NCBI RefSeq assembly: GCF_003751945.1
Contig: NZ_RJKL01000001.1
Location: 3,162,001-3,226,000 of the forward strand
DNA length: 64,000 nucleotides
Source of the DNA: Couchioplanes caeruleus
Lineage (GTDB): Bacteria; Actinomycetota; Actinomycetes; Mycobacteriales; Micromonosporaceae
Reading direction: 5' to 3'
Positions 45,143-54,123 of the stretch are shown piece after piece. Below the pieces are notes generated by a model that was given only the letters and a program-made list of their open reading frames with translations, did not search any database and was not told the origin of the DNA. Numbering within the stretch: position 1 is the first letter of the stretch; each line of letters begins with the position of its first letter. The translations under genes were made by a program, and so were the position numbers.

Positions 45143-45367
45143 GTGCATCTGCAGTGGAGGAAGCGGGGGGCGGATGATGGTCACCGACTGCCCCCTTTCC
45201 GCGCAGGGTCGAGGGACATCAAAGCCCCCCGGCGGAAGGCTAAGCCAATCCGGCGGAACGCAACAGGGGTTGACGGAGAAGCATTGTCGAAGGCCGAATC
45301 GATGCAGCTCGCCGATGCCGCAGGTCAGGGCGCCTTGACACAGTGGACCGCAGCCGTGAGTAACTAG
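45143..45367 (+). CDS. Possible small basic protein behind a perfect Shine-Dalgarno
   Basis: 74 residues from GTG 45143; AGGAGG (45131-45136) is six bases upstream, the best ribosome site nearby. The N-terminal half is rich in Arg/Lys (APRRKAKPIRR), the rest ordinary (VDGEALSKAESMQLADAAGQ, then ALTQWTAAVSN). Codon third positions are less GC-rich than in neighbouring genes, which argues for caution. It diverges from the GGDEF-EAL gene, and its stop overlaps the convergent gene's stop. I recognise no family; it may be a real small gene or chance. Confidence 0.4.
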   Translation: MHLQWRKRGADDGHRLPPFRAGSRDIKAPRRKAKPIRRNATGVDGEALSKAESMQLADAAGQGALTQWTAAVSN

Positions 45368-45720
45368 GCGCGTTCGCCCCGATCAAGGTCATCCGCCGAG
45401 GTCCGCCCGGACGCCGGGCGCTTGACCTCACCGTCCGCAACATCGTCATCCACAGTGGAGCCTCCGGCGCCGCCGGAGGCCGATCCGGGAGCGACCTCAC
45501 TGCGAGCGAGATCGGCATCCAGCCGGGCGACCTCCGCCTGCCGCGCCACATCTCTCTCGTCGGGAAAACTGTCGGGAAGCCGACGCAACCGCTTGTTCAT
45601 ATTGCGGATCAGCAGGACGGTCGCCACCGACAACAACACGATGATGAAGAGGCCCATCGGCCCAGCCAGGCCACCGGACCGGGTGTCCCCGAAGTTGTTG
45701 ACCGCCACGACAAAGTTCAC
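45364..45720 (-). CDS. Small membrane protein next to mca
   Basis: 118 residues from a GTG start. Residues about 23-39 (GLFIIVLLSVATVLLIR) form one membrane helix followed by a basic RNMNKRLRRLP, so the acidic, disordered C-terminal 75 residues lie in the cytoplasm. The short N-terminal part, NFVVAVNNFGDTRSGG, would be outside. Small single-pass proteins like this accompany mca in many actinobacteria. No function is known. No clear ribosome site is seen, so a slightly different start is possible. Confidence 0.75.
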   Translation of the reverse strand: MNFVVAVNNFGDTRSGGLAGPMGLFIIVLLSVATVLLIRNMNKRLRRLPDSFPDERDVARQAEVARLDADLARSEVAPGSASGGAGGSTVDDDVADGEVKRPASGRTSADDLDRGERA

Positions 45721-46064
45721 CCCATAACGGTACGCCCTCCGCCGCCTGGCGTCCCCTCGGGCTCCCGCAGATCATGGCGGCCCGCCGTGGGTCCGACAAG
45801 TCCGGACACCGGGCGCATCTCCCCCGCCGCGCGAGACCCACACCACGCCACCCGCCGATAAGCATGACAAAGTCACGACCAGGTCACGGAGACCGTCGAA
45901 CCGTGAGGAACCGACGCGGGACGCCCCAGAACCGCGGAAGGCAGCCCCGGCCGCGGGAGGCGGCCGCGGAACGCCCGACGGACCCCCGGAGGCAGCCCCG
46001 GCCGCGGAACGCCCGACTGACCCCGGGAGACAGCCCGGCCGCGGGATTCGACGACGGCTCCCCG
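45721..46064. other. GC-rich repeat region between mca and the small membrane protein gene
   Basis: 344 bases with no gene. GGCAGCCCCGGCCGCGG occurs at 45940-45956 and 45991-46007, and a shortened copy near 46030, giving a roughly 51-base period that also repeats CCGCGGAACGCCCGAC. Short inverted GC runs may fold in RNA after the mca stop. Confidence 0.55.
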
Positions 46065-46946
46065 TCAGTGGATCTCGGCCGACTCCCGGATCCCCGCGAA
46101 CAGGTCCGACTCCGGCGCCGGGCTGTCGACCAGCGACCGCGCCAACTCGAAGTCCTCCGTCGGCCACACCTTCTGCTGCAGCTCCAGCGGCACGTGGAAC
46201 CAGAACCCGTCCGGGTCCACCTGCGTGGCGTGGGCACGCAGCGCGTTGTCGCGAATCTCGAAGTACTCTCCGCACTCCACCCGCGTGGTGATCTTGTCGC
46301 CGCGGTCCGGGCGGCCCTCCGCCTTCTCGAGCCACTCGGCGTAGGGCGACTCCAGGCCGGCGGCGAGCATGCCCTCGTGCAGCGCGAGCATCCGCGCCCG
46401 GCTCCAGCCGGCGTTGTAGTAGAGCTTCAGCGGCTGCCAAGGCTCGCCGAGCTCGGGATACTTCTCCGGATCACCGGCCGCCTCGAACGCCACGACCGAG
46501 ATCTTGTGGCACATGATGTGGTCCGGGTGCGGGTATCCGCCGTTCTCGTCATACGTCGTCATCACGTGCGGCTTGAACTCGCGAATGAGCTTGACCAGCG
46601 GCTTCGCACCCTCGACCGGGTCGACGAGGCCGAAGCAGCCGTCCGGCAGCGGCGGAAGGGGATCGCCCTCGGGCAGCCCCGAGTCCACGAAGCCCAGCCA
46701 CGCCTGCTTGACGCCGAGGATCTCGCGCGCGCGGTCCATCTCCCGGCGGCGGATGTTGGTGATGTCGGCCAGCACCTCGGGACGGTCCATCTTCGGGTTG
46801 AGCACACTGCCGCGCTCCCCGCCCGTACACGTGGCGACCAGCACGTCGACACCCTCGGCGACATAGCGGGCCATGGCGGCCGCGCCCTTGCTGGACTCGT
46901 CGTCGGGGTGCGCGTGCACCGTCATCAGACGCAACTGCTCAGCCAC
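46065..46946 (-). CDS. mca: Mycothiol S-conjugate amidase
   Basis: 293 residues from GTG 46946 with GAGGGAG upstream. It cleaves mycothiol conjugates of toxins to mercapturic acids for export, and marks a mycothiol-producing actinomycete. TVHAHPDDESSKG carries zinc ligands His13 and Asp16, and HPDHIMCH the third ligand. The YNAGWSRARM and FWFHVPLELQQKVWPTEDFELA stretches separate Mca from the paralogous deacetylase MshB. It diverges from the DUF4307 gene, with greA beyond, the same order as mycobacterial Rv1082-Rv1080c. Confidence 0.95.
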   Translation of the reverse strand: MAEQLRLMTVHAHPDDESSKGAAAMARYVAEGVDVLVATCTGGERGSVLNPKMDRPEVLADITNIRRREMDRAREILGVKQAWLGFVDSGLPEGDPLPPLPDGCFGLVDPVEGAKPLVKLIREFKPHVMTTYDENGGYPHPDHIMCHKISVVAFEAAGDPEKYPELGEPWQPLKLYYNAGWSRARMLALHEGMLAAGLESPYAEWLEKAEGRPDRGDKITTRVECGEYFEIRDNALRAHATQVDPDGFWFHVPLELQQKVWPTEDFELARSLVDSPAPESDLFAGIRESAEIH

Positions 46947-47057
46947 TGATATCTCCCTCGACCGGACCTGTTGTCGCAGGCCCCGGCTCCGGCTGCGAAG
47001 ATGGACACGGCCATTCTGGCCGATGGCACCGACACTTTTCGCAGGAGAGGCCCCCTG

Positions 47058-47477
47058 GTGAGCGAGACGCGCGCCACAGCGCCGGTATTCCCGCCGGGTC
47101 GTTATGGCCGGCGCCGCGACGGTCGACGCCGCCTGCTCGTACCCGTGATCTTCGCCGTGGTGGTCGCGGTCACGGCGGCGACCCTGGCCGTCCGCCTCTA
47201 CCAGCAATACGGCAACCCGCACTACGACGCCCAGATCGTCCGATGGACCGGGGCGACAGAAACCCAGATAACCATCGATTTCACCGTACGGGTGCCAGCA
47301 GGCGGCGCGGCAGCCTGCGATCTACGGGCGCGTGACTATGCGGGCAATCAGGTCGGAATCCGGACAGTGACCGTACGAGCGGCCGCCGGCGGCAGCACGA
47401 TCGAGGCATCGGAGGTCGTGCCCACCACCGCCAAGGCCTTCGTGGGCGAGGTCCTCCGCTGCCGCGCAGCCGCCTGA
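47058..47477 (+). CDS. DUF4307 family membrane protein
   Basis: 139 residues from GTG 47058 with AGGAGAGG upstream. A basic N-terminus ([12 protein letters not shown]) is followed by one membrane helix (about 26-48, [20 protein letters not shown]). The roughly 90-residue outside domain is beta-rich with two cysteines ([11 protein letters not shown] and EVLRCRAA). It matches DUF4307, always found between mca and greA in actinobacteria. Function is unknown; the C-terminal fold may be immunoglobulin-like. Confidence 0.88.
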   Translation: MSETRATAPVFPPGRYGRRRDGRRRLLVPVIFAVVVAVTAATLAVRLYQQYGNPHYDAQIVRWTGATETQITIDFTVRVPAGGAAACDLRARDYAGNQVGIRTVTVRAAAGGSTIEASEVVPTTAKAFVGEVLRCRAAA

Positions 47478-47772
47478 ATTCGCCGCCCACCGCGACGAAA
47501 CGGCTGTTCGGCGAGCTGAGGAAGCCGCGCCCGCGGCGAGAAGGCCTCGACGGCATCGGCCGGATCGGCGCCACGGCCGGTCGAAACTGTCGGACCCGCA
47601 CGCTACAAAGGCAGGAACCACCCGGCACCCGCCGGTGGGGTCCCGCGCCGCCACGATCCGCTCGCGGATCTCCCGTTCACCGTGCGTTATCGAGCGAACC
47701 GGCCGCAGGCACACCGCTGGTAAGCTAGGTGATTCGCTCCGTACGCCTGTCCCGCCCCAAGGAGAAGAGTCT

Positions 47773-48267
47773 GTGACCAGTTCAGAAGCGTCGAAGACCT
47801 GGCTCTCCCAGGACGCTTACGACCGGCTGCAGGCCGAGCTCGACGAGTTGATCGCAGCCCGGCCGGCCATCGCCGCCGAGATCAACGCCCGCCGCGAGGA
47901 GGGCGACCTGCGGGAGAACGGCGGCTACCACGCCGCCCGTGAGGAGCAAGGCAAGCAGGAAGGCCGGATCCTCTATTTGAAGGAGTTCCTGCGCAACGCC
48001 GAGGTCGGCGAGGCACCGACGGCCGACAAGGTCGCTCCGGGCATGGTCGTGACGATCTACTTCGACGAGGACAAGACCGACACGGAGAAGTTCCTGCTCG
48101 GCTCCCGCGAGATCGCCTCGACGACCGACCTGACGGTGTACAGCCCGGAATCCGCCCTCGGCGTGGCGATCCTCGACGCGACCAAGGGCCAGACCGTGAC
48201 CTACACGGCCCCCAGCGGCGCGGACATCAAGGTCACCATCGTCGACTTCTCACCCTTCGGCGCCTGA
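47773..48267 (+). CDS. greA: Transcription elongation factor GreA
   Basis: 164 residues from GTG 47773 with AAGGAG upstream. It rescues backtracked RNA polymerase by stimulating transcript cleavage. The N-terminal coiled coil (residues about 10-78) has [21 protein letters not shown], whose Asp-x-x-Glu tip residues bind the catalytic metal, and the C-terminal FKBP-like domain ends in [12 protein letters not shown]. The 295-base gap before it has a TAAGCT box (47721-47726) that could be a -10 element. Confidence 0.96.
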   Translation: MTSSEASKTWLSQDAYDRLQAELDELIAARPAIAAEINARREEGDLRENGGYHAAREEQGKQEGRILYLKEFLRNAEVGEAPTADKVAPGMVVTIYFDEDKTDTEKFLLGSREIASTTDLTVYSPESALGVAILDATKGQTVTYTAPSGADIKVTIVDFSPFGA

Positions 48268-48293
48268 CCGGCCCGATAGAAACACCACGCGAC

Positions 48294-48329
48294 CGTGCGG
48301 GCGCGGGGAAGATCCCACGCGCCCGCACG
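48294..48329 (+). terminator. Terminator-like hairpin after greA
   Basis: A perfect 12-bp stem (48294-48305 with 48318-48329), with inner GGGA/TCCC pairing, lies 27 bases after the greA stop. No T-run follows, as is common in high-GC actinobacteria. Confidence 0.7.
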
Positions 48330-48573
48330 CCGCCGTCATCCCACCAGCGAGGCATGCACGCGACCGCTGCTGCTGCCACGATCAGCAGCAGCGCCACGGA
48401 CGGTCGACACGGCGGTGGCGAATCGGGGACAGGATGTGATCACGGCTCGAGGGGTTTGCCGAGCCAGGAACCGTCGCATCCGGCGAGCTCCTCGAGCACC
48501 CTCCGCATCCCGCCCCGCCCCCGCCGCCCGGAAAGACGGCGAACGGCGGGGAGCGACCGGAGAAAGCCGGGCT
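48330..48573. other. Gap between greA terminator and ilvA end
   Basis: 244 bases (306 with the terminator) between convergent genes. No gene, ribosome site or additional strong hairpin is seen. Confidence 0.5.
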
Positions 48574-49797
48574 TCAGGGGGTTCCGGAAAGCAGGGTGAT
48601 CGCGTAGCCGGAATTGCGCAGGGCCCCGATCAGCGTCGTCGAGTGGTCCGGGCCGCGGGTCTCCACCGAGAGCTGCACCTCCACCTGGCCGAAACTCAGC
48701 CGGGGATTGTGGCGGGAGTGCAGCACGTCGACGATGTTCGCGCGATGCTCGGCGATCTGGGTCAGCAGTCGCGCGAGTTCGCCCGGCTGGTCGCCCGTCT
48801 GCACCGACAGGCGCAGGAAGCGGCCCGCCGAGGCCAGGCCGTGCTCGATCACGCGCATGAGGAGCATTGGGTCGATGTTGCCGCCGGAGAGGATCGCCAC
48901 CACCGGCGGTTCGAGGTCGACCTTGCCGGCGAGCAGGGCCGCTACCGCCGCGCCGCCCGCCGGTTCCACCACCATCTTGTGGCGTTCCAGCATCAGGAGC
49001 AGCGCCGCCGAGAGGTCCTCGTCAGTCACCGTGACGACGTCGTCGACCAGGTCGTTCACGTGGGCGAAGGTGAGGTCGCCCGGGCGCATCACCGCGATGC
49101 CGTCCGCGATGGTCGCCAGCGAGGTCAGGGTCACCGGGGATCCCGCCGCCAGCGAGGGCGGGTACGCGGCCGCGCCGGCCGCCTGGACGCCGATGATCCG
49201 TACGTCCGGCTTCAGCGCCTTGGCCGCCACCGCGACGCCCGAGATGAGGCCGCCGCCGCCGACCGCCGTGACGATCGTGCCGACGTCCGGGCGCTGGTCG
49301 AGGATCTCCAGGCCCACCGTGCCCTGGCCGGCGATGACGTCCCGGTGGTCGAAGGGGTGGATGAGGACCGCGCCGGTCTGCTCGGCGAAGGCGCGGGCCG
49401 CGCTCAGCGCGTCGTCGACGGTGATGCCCGCGTACTCGATCGAGGCGCCGTACCCCTTCGTCGCCGAGACCTTGGGCAGCGGGGCGTTCTGGGGCATGAA
49501 GACCGTCGACTTGGCGCCGAGCAGGCCGGCCGCCAGCGCCACTCCCTGGGCGTGATTGCCGGCGCTCGCGGCAACCACGCCCCGGGCCCGCTCCTCGTCC
49601 GACAGGCGCGCGATGCGGGTGTACGCCCCGCGCACCTTGTACGAGCCGGCCCGCTGCTGGTTCTCGCACTTGAGCCAGGCCGGCATGCCCAGCGCGGTCG
49701 CCAGGGGCGTCGAGTGCTCCAGCGGTGTGGTCTTGACGATGCCGGTGAGCAGCGCCCGCGCGGCTTCGACGTCGGCGAGCGAAAGCAGGTCACTCAT
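48574..49797 (-). CDS. ilvA: Threonine ammonia-lyase with C-terminal ACT domain
   Basis: 407 residues. A PLP-dependent lyase turning threonine into 2-oxobutyrate and ammonia, the first step to isoleucine. Lys54 in AGSYKVRGA binds PLP, the glycine loop is VGGGGLISG, and SAGNHAQGVALAA is conserved. An ACT-like domain (about 325-405, FLRLSVQTGDQPGELARLL) is present; its single copy is the form seen in many actinobacterial and catabolic enzymes. Biosynthetic or catabolic use cannot be told apart from the sequence. It follows greA convergently. Confidence 0.93.
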   Translation of the reverse strand: MSDLLSLADVEAARALLTGIVKTTPLEHSTPLATALGMPAWLKCENQQRAGSYKVRGAYTRIARLSDEERARGVVAASAGNHAQGVALAAGLLGAKSTVFMPQNAPLPKVSATKGYGASIEYAGITVDDALSAARAFAEQTGAVLIHPFDHRDVIAGQGTVGLEILDQRPDVGTIVTAVGGGGLISGVAVAAKALKPDVRIIGVQAAGAAAYPPSLAAGSPVTLTSLATIADGIAVMRPGDLTFAHVNDLVDDVVTVTDEDLSAALLLMLERHKMVVEPAGGAAVAALLAGKVDLEPPVVAILSGGNIDPMLLMRVIEHGLASAGRFLRLSVQTGDQPGELARLLTQIAEHRANIVDVLHSRHNPRLSFGQVEVQLSVETRGPDHSTTLIGALRNSGYAITLLSGTP

Positions 49798-49833
49798 GGC
49801 AGAGATCGTGCCACAGCGACGAACACGGACGGT

Positions 49834-51201
49834 TCACACGAACGCGTGCCGGGGCCACGGGTTGGCGACCTCCAGCACACCGGCGATGGACAGCAGCAGC
49901 AGCTCGGAATCGGGCGGGCCGACGATCTGCACTCCCACCGGCAGCCCGTCCGGCCGCATGCCGACGGGAACCACGATCGCGGGTAGCCCGGCCATGTTCC
50001 ACGGCGCGGCGTACGGCGCGTACCGGACGTTGTCCATGATGTTGCGCCGCCACCGGCCGCTCGCGTGACCGCCGGCCGGCGGCGGAGTCGCCGCCAGGGC
50101 CGGCGTCAGCAGCACGTCGATGCGGCGTTCCGCGAAGAAGTCGATGCTCTGCGCGCGCCAGGCCTCGCGCTGCTCCTGCCGCACCCAGCCGCGCTTCCAG
50201 GCGAACCCGCCGAGCCGGATGTGCCGCCGGGTGCGCGGCTGCAGCACCGCCGGGTCGATGCCCGCCGCCTCCGCATCCCGGTACGCAGCGGCGAACCAGG
50301 TCAGCAGTCCCGTCACGCCGAGCACCGTGGAATACCCCGGTTCGGCGGTGACGGTGTCGTGTCCGGCCTGGACGAGGAGCTTCGCCGCGGTCGCCACGGC
50401 CTCGCGGTTCGGCTCGTCGGGGCGTACCCCCTGGACCGGCGAGCGCAACGCGACGCCGACCCGCAGCTTGCCCGGCGGGGTGAGCTTGGCCGGCGTGCGC
50501 CCGGCGAGCACGTGGAAGCCGAGCGCGGCGTCGCCGACCGTGGTGGCCAGGATGCCGTTCTCGACCAGCCCCATCCAGCCGTCGCGGCCGACGTCGCAAG
50601 GGATGACGTCGCGGCCCGGCTTGAGACCGATCAGGCCGCAGCAGGCGGCCGGGATGCGCAGGGAGCCCAGGCCGTCGTTGCCGTGCGCGATCGGCACCAG
50701 CCCGGCGGCCACCGCCGCGGCCGAGCCACCGGACGAGCCGCCCGCCGTACGGTCGAGCGCCCAGGGGTTGCGGGTGGCACCGTCCGGCCCGTCGGTGGTG
50801 GCCCACAGGCCCAGCTCGGGCATCCGGGTGACGCCTACGACGACCGCGCCGGCGCCGCGCAGCCGACGGACCACCTCGTGGTCCTCCTCGGCCACCGGGG
50901 TCCGCGCGGCCGCGGAGCCGTGCCAGGTCGGCAGGCCCGCCACCGGGGTGTTCTCCTTCACCGCGACGGGTACGCCCGCGAGCGGCAGGTTGGCCAGGTC
51001 CTCCTGCTCGTCGACCTTCTCCGCCTCGACGATCGCCTCACCGCCACGCACCACGCGGAACGCGGTGAGCGCGGGCTCGGAGATCGCGATCTGCTCGAGG
51101 TGGTCGGCGACGACCTGGGTGGCGGTCGTGTCGCCACGGCGCACCGCACGGGAGATCTGCTTCGCCGTGGCACCCACCCATGTGGTCGCCAGGTTGTCCA
51201 T
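49834..51201 (-). CDS. Amidase of the amidase-signature family
   Basis: 455 residues from ATG 51201 with GGAGAAGGG upstream. The catalytic Ser-cisSer-Lys triad is visible: Lys in VPVAVKENTPVAG, the cis-Ser and nucleophile in TAGGSSGGSAAAVAAG and GNDGLGSLRIPA. It hydrolyses a small amide of unknown identity. Although related to GatA it has no GatB or GatC neighbour, so it is not the tRNA amidotransferase subunit. It precedes ilvA on the same strand by 36 bases, perhaps cotranscribed. Confidence 0.9.
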   Translation of the reverse strand: MDNLATTWVGATAKQISRAVRRGDTTATQVVADHLEQIAISEPALTAFRVVRGGEAIVEAEKVDEQEDLANLPLAGVPVAVKENTPVAGLPTWHGSAAARTPVAEEDHEVVRRLRGAGAVVVGVTRMPELGLWATTDGPDGATRNPWALDRTAGGSSGGSAAAVAAGLVPIAHGNDGLGSLRIPAACCGLIGLKPGRDVIPCDVGRDGWMGLVENGILATTVGDAALGFHVLAGRTPAKLTPPGKLRVGVALRSPVQGVRPDEPNREAVATAAKLLVQAGHDTVTAEPGYSTVLGVTGLLTWFAAAYRDAEAAGIDPAVLQPRTRRHIRLGGFAWKRGWVRQEQREAWRAQSIDFFAERRIDVLLTPALAATPPPAGGHASGRWRRNIMDNVRYAPYAAPWNMAGLPAIVVPVGMRPDGLPVGVQIVGPPDSELLLLSIAGVLEVANPWPRHAFV

Positions 51202-51228
51202 GGCCCTTCTCCGCTTGTCTGTGGAACC

Positions 51229-52380
51229 TCAGCCGAGCGCCTGCTCCAAATCGGCGAGCAGATCGTCAACGGTTTCGATGCCGACAGACAGTCGCACGAG
51301 ATCGGCGGGTACTTCAAGCGGGGAGCCCGCAGCGCTGAGGTGTGTCATCTGCCCCGGGTGCTCGATGAGCGACTCGACGCCGCCGAGCGACTCCGCAAGA
51401 ACGAACAGTTTCGTCCGGTTACATACCTCGATGGCCTGCTCCATGCCACCCTTGGCGCGGAAGGAGATCATGCCGCCGAAGCGGGTCATCTGCTTGGCCG
51501 CGACCTCGTGTCCGGGATGCGACTCCAGCCCCGGGTAGAGGATCTGGCCGACCTTGGCGTGGCCGTCCAGGTACGCGACGATCCGCTCGGCGTTGTCGCA
51601 GTGCCGGTCCATCCGTACGCCGAGCGTCTTGATCCCCCGCAGCGTCAGCCACGCGTCGAACGGCCCGTTGACCGCACCCATCGCGTTCTGGTGGAAGGCG
51701 AGCTTCTCGCCCAGGTCCTCGTCGGCCGTCACCAGCGCGCCACCCACCACGTCGGAGTGTCCGCCCAGGTACTTGGTCGTGGAGTGGATCACCACGTCGG
51801 CGCCGTGGGCGATCGGCTGCTGCAGGTACGGCGACGCGAACGTGTTGTCGACGGCCAGCATCGCGTCGTACTCGTGGGCGAGCCCGGCCAGCGCGGCGAT
51901 GTCGGCGACGTTGAGCAGCGGGTTGGTGGGCGTCTCGGCCCAGATCATCCGGGTGTGGCCGGGGCGGAACGCCGCCCGGACCGCGTCCAGGTCGTGCAGC
52001 GCCACCGCGGTCCAGTCGAGGCCCCAGTTCTCGGCGACCTTGCTGAAGAGCCGGAAGGTGCCGCCGTACGCGTCGTCCGGGATCACCACGTGGTCGCCGG
52101 GACGGCACACCGTGCGCAGCAGCGTGTCCTCGGCGGCCAGCCCGCTGGCGAAGGCCAGGCCGCGCCGGCCCCCCTCGATCGCGGCGAGGCATTCCTGCAG
52201 GGCGTCGCGGGTCGGGTTGCCCGAGCGGCTGTATTCGTAGCCCAGCCGGGGCGCACCCACGGCGTCCTGGGCATAGGTGCTGGTCTGGTAGATCGGCGGC
52301 ACCACGGCACCCGTGCGGGGATCCGGGTCCTGCCCGGCGTGGATGGCCAGTGTGTCGAAGCCGTACGCGTTACCCGTCAT
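51229..52380 (-). CDS. metB: Cystathionine gamma-synthase / gamma-lyase
   Basis: 383 residues from ATG 52380; the long open frame upstream runs through msrA antisense and is rejected. This is a PLP enzyme of transsulfuration. Lys203 in HSTTKYLGGHSD binds PLP, and YSRSGNPTRDALQECLAA, ASGLAAEDTLL and AETPTNPLLNV are family marks. Sequence alone does not split synthase from lyase. In mycobacteria metB lies near greA and mca, as here. Cystathionine beta-synthase, encoded at 60723, completes the route between homocysteine and cysteine. Confidence 0.92.
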   Translation of the reverse strand: MTGNAYGFDTLAIHAGQDPDPRTGAVVPPIYQTSTYAQDAVGAPRLGYEYSRSGNPTRDALQECLAAIEGGRRGLAFASGLAAEDTLLRTVCRPGDHVVIPDDAYGGTFRLFSKVAENWGLDWTAVALHDLDAVRAAFRPGHTRMIWAETPTNPLLNVADIAALAGLAHEYDAMLAVDNTFASPYLQQPIAHGADVVIHSTTKYLGGHSDVVGGALVTADEDLGEKLAFHQNAMGAVNGPFDAWLTLRGIKTLGVRMDRHCDNAERIVAYLDGHAKVGQILYPGLESHPGHEVAAKQMTRFGGMISFRAKGGMEQAIEVCNRTKLFVLAESLGGVESLIEHPGQMTHLSAAGSPLEVPADLVRLSVGIETVDDLLADLEQALG

Positions 52381-52404
52381 GAGGGGCAAGGCTAGTCTGC
52401 GGCC

Positions 52405-52818
52405 ATGCCCGACTGCCTCTTCTGTGCGATCGTGGCGGGCTCGGTTCCCGCGTTCAAGGTCGTGGATTCGCCGGACGGCGTCGGCTTCCTCGACATCCGG
52501 CCCGTCTTCAAGGGGCACGTACTGGTGGTGCCGCGCCCGCACGTGCCCGAGTTGTCCGCGCTCGAGCCGGACCTCCTGCCCGGCTTCTTCGCCCTCGTCC
52601 AGCGGGTGGCCGCCGCGGTTCCGGAGGCGACCGGTGCGCGGGGCACGTTCGTCGCGATGAACAACATCGTGTCGCAGTCGGTGCCGCATCTGCACGCCCA
52701 CGTCGTCCCCCGCACGAAGGGGGACGGACTGCGCGGGTTCTTCTGGCCTCGGCACAAATACGGCTCCGAGGAGGAGGCGGCCTCCTACGCTTCCCGGATA
52801 GCCGGCGTCCTCGGGTAA
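52405..52818 (+). CDS. HIT family nucleotide-binding protein
   Basis: 137 residues, divergent from metB with a 24-base gap. The histidine triad is PHLHAHVVP (His95, His97, His99; family consensus H-x-H-x-H-x-x). C-x-x-C at Cys4-Cys7 (DCLFCAI) is the zinc-type start of HIT proteins such as Hint/HinT. It is likely an AMP-lysine or nucleotide phosphoramidase of cytoplasmic housekeeping role. Family members are typically 130-145 residues. Confidence 0.92.
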   Translation: MPDCLFCAIVAGSVPAFKVVDSPDGVGFLDIRPVFKGHVLVVPRPHVPELSALEPDLLPGFFALVQRVAAAVPEATGARGTFVAMNNIVSQSVPHLHAHVVPRTKGDGLRGFFWPRHKYGSEEEAASYASRIAGVLG

Positions 52819-52866
52819 GGATCTTCGGCGGGACGGCGTTACACCGACCGGATGAAGGGAGACACC

Positions 52867-53526
52867 GTGTTCCTGCGACACAAGAAGCTCGAGCTGCCCA
52901 CCCCCGACCAGGCTCTGCCGGGCCGCCTGATCGAGATGCCGGTGGCCGACACGCACACGGTGCTCGGTACGCCGCTGAAGGGTCCGTGGCCGGCCGGCTT
53001 CGAGACCGCCGTGTTCGGCATGGGCTGTTTCTGGGGCGCCGAGCGCATCTTCTGGCGCCTGCCGGGCGTGCACTCGACGTCGGTCGGGTACGCGGGCGGC
53101 ACCACCAGGAACCCGACGTACGAGGAGACCTGCTCGGGCGGGACCGGGCACGCCGAGGTCGTCCAGGTCGTCCACGACCCGTCGAAGATCAGCTACGAGG
53201 ACCTGTTGAAGGCGTTCTGGGAGAACCACGACCCGACCCAGGGCATGCGGCAGGGCAACGACGTGGGAACCCAGTACCGCTCGGCGATCTACACGACGAC
53301 GCCGGAGCAGGCCCGGATCGCCCGGGAGTCGCTGGAGGCCTTTCAGCCGGTGGTAACGGCGGCGGGCCACGGCACGATCACGACCGAGATCAAGCCGCTG
53401 GACGCCTACTACTACGCCGAGGACTACCACCAGCAGTACCTGTCCGACAGCAAGAACCCGGGCGGCTACTGCACCCACGGCCCGAACGGCATGACCTGCC
53501 CGGTCGGCGTCGCGCGTTCCGCCTGA
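52867..53526 (+). CDS. msrA: Peptide-methionine (S)-S-oxide reductase MsrA
   Basis: 219 residues from GTG 52867, with GAAGGGAG spaced correctly; the ATG at 52852 overlaps that ribosome site. [13 protein letters not shown] holds catalytic Cys54, and [24 protein letters not shown] and [11 protein letters not shown] line the active site. It reduces methionine S-sulfoxide in oxidised proteins. Resolving cysteines are probably in the C-terminal [16 protein letters not shown]. The first 35 residues extend beyond the core, as in many actinobacterial MsrA proteins. Confidence 0.95.
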   Translation: MFLRHKKLELPTPDQALPGRLIEMPVADTHTVLGTPLKGPWPAGFETAVFGMGCFWGAERIFWRLPGVHSTSVGYAGGTTRNPTYEETCSGGTGHAEVVQVVHDPSKISYEDLLKAFWENHDPTQGMRQGNDVGTQYRSAIYTTTPEQARIARESLEAFQPVVTAAGHGTITTEIKPLDAYYYAEDYHQQYLSDSKNPGGYCTHGPNGMTCPVGVARSA

Positions 53527-53675
53527 CCTACGTTCCAGCAGGGAATTTGCGGCCGTCGCCGGAGTTTGGGGCGGCGGCCGTAACCCGTGCGGGTGGAAAA
53601 GATCGACAACCGCCGAAGGCGTCTCACACACTGAATGGACCGACAATTCGGGAGGTAGCCCTCGGGAGGTGTCCC

Positions 53676-53993
53676 ATGTTCAACAACGAGGAGGAACGCG
53701 CCGCGTGGGTTCTCGCCGAATCCCTCATCGAGAAGGCGCGGGCCATGATGCGGCAGGCCGAGAGCGCCCTGGAGACGTGGCGGATCGGCAAGGAGATGAC
53801 CCGGCTGCGGTGCGCGCGACGCGGGATCAGCGAGTCCGACGCTGAGATCCGGTGGTCGGAGACGGCGAACGCGAAGAACGCTTTGACCGACAACAGTTTC
53901 CACGTGTCGCTGGCGACGATGTACTACAACGCCGCCGCCGCGCACTATTCGCGGGCGCACTACCTGCGTAGCCGCGGCGAGGCCCGGGTCTGA
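53676..53993 (+). CDS. Small helical hypothetical protein
   Basis: 105 residues from ATG 53676 with a perfect GGAGGT upstream. The sequence is largely amphipathic helix (EERAAWVLAESLIEKARAMM, SDAEIRWSETANAKNALTD, then YYNAAAAHYSRAHYLRSRG). It has no membrane segment, signal or enzyme motif. The strong ribosome site supports a real gene, probably monocistronic. I do not recognise a family. Confidence 0.72.
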   Translation: MFNNEEERAAWVLAESLIEKARAMMRQAESALETWRIGKEMTRLRCARRGISESDAEIRWSETANAKNALTDNSFHVSLATMYYNAAAAHYSRAHYLRSRGEARV

Positions 53994-54123
53994 GCGACGC
54001 CTGGCCCAGAGAGCCCGACACCCGCACGGGGGAGCGGGCGCCGAGCCCTCCGGAGTCTGCGGCAAGCGTGCATCGCATTCCTGTGAGGTCGCTGTGACGC
54101 CGTAATTCCGCCAGACTTGACCG

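Noticed and set aside
45165-45300. Resemblance to the c-di-GMP-I riboswitch core (GGACATCAAAGCC then GGGGTTGACGG) near a GGDEF-EAL gene
   Set aside because: The orientation is opposite to the GGDEF-EAL gene, the tetraloop arm is missing, conserved core bases differ, and the bases also fit the small frame at 45143.
51229-53646. 805-codon leftward frame continuing upstream of metB
   Set aside because: The extra part runs antisense through HIT and msrA; ATG 52380 gives a normal-length MetB.
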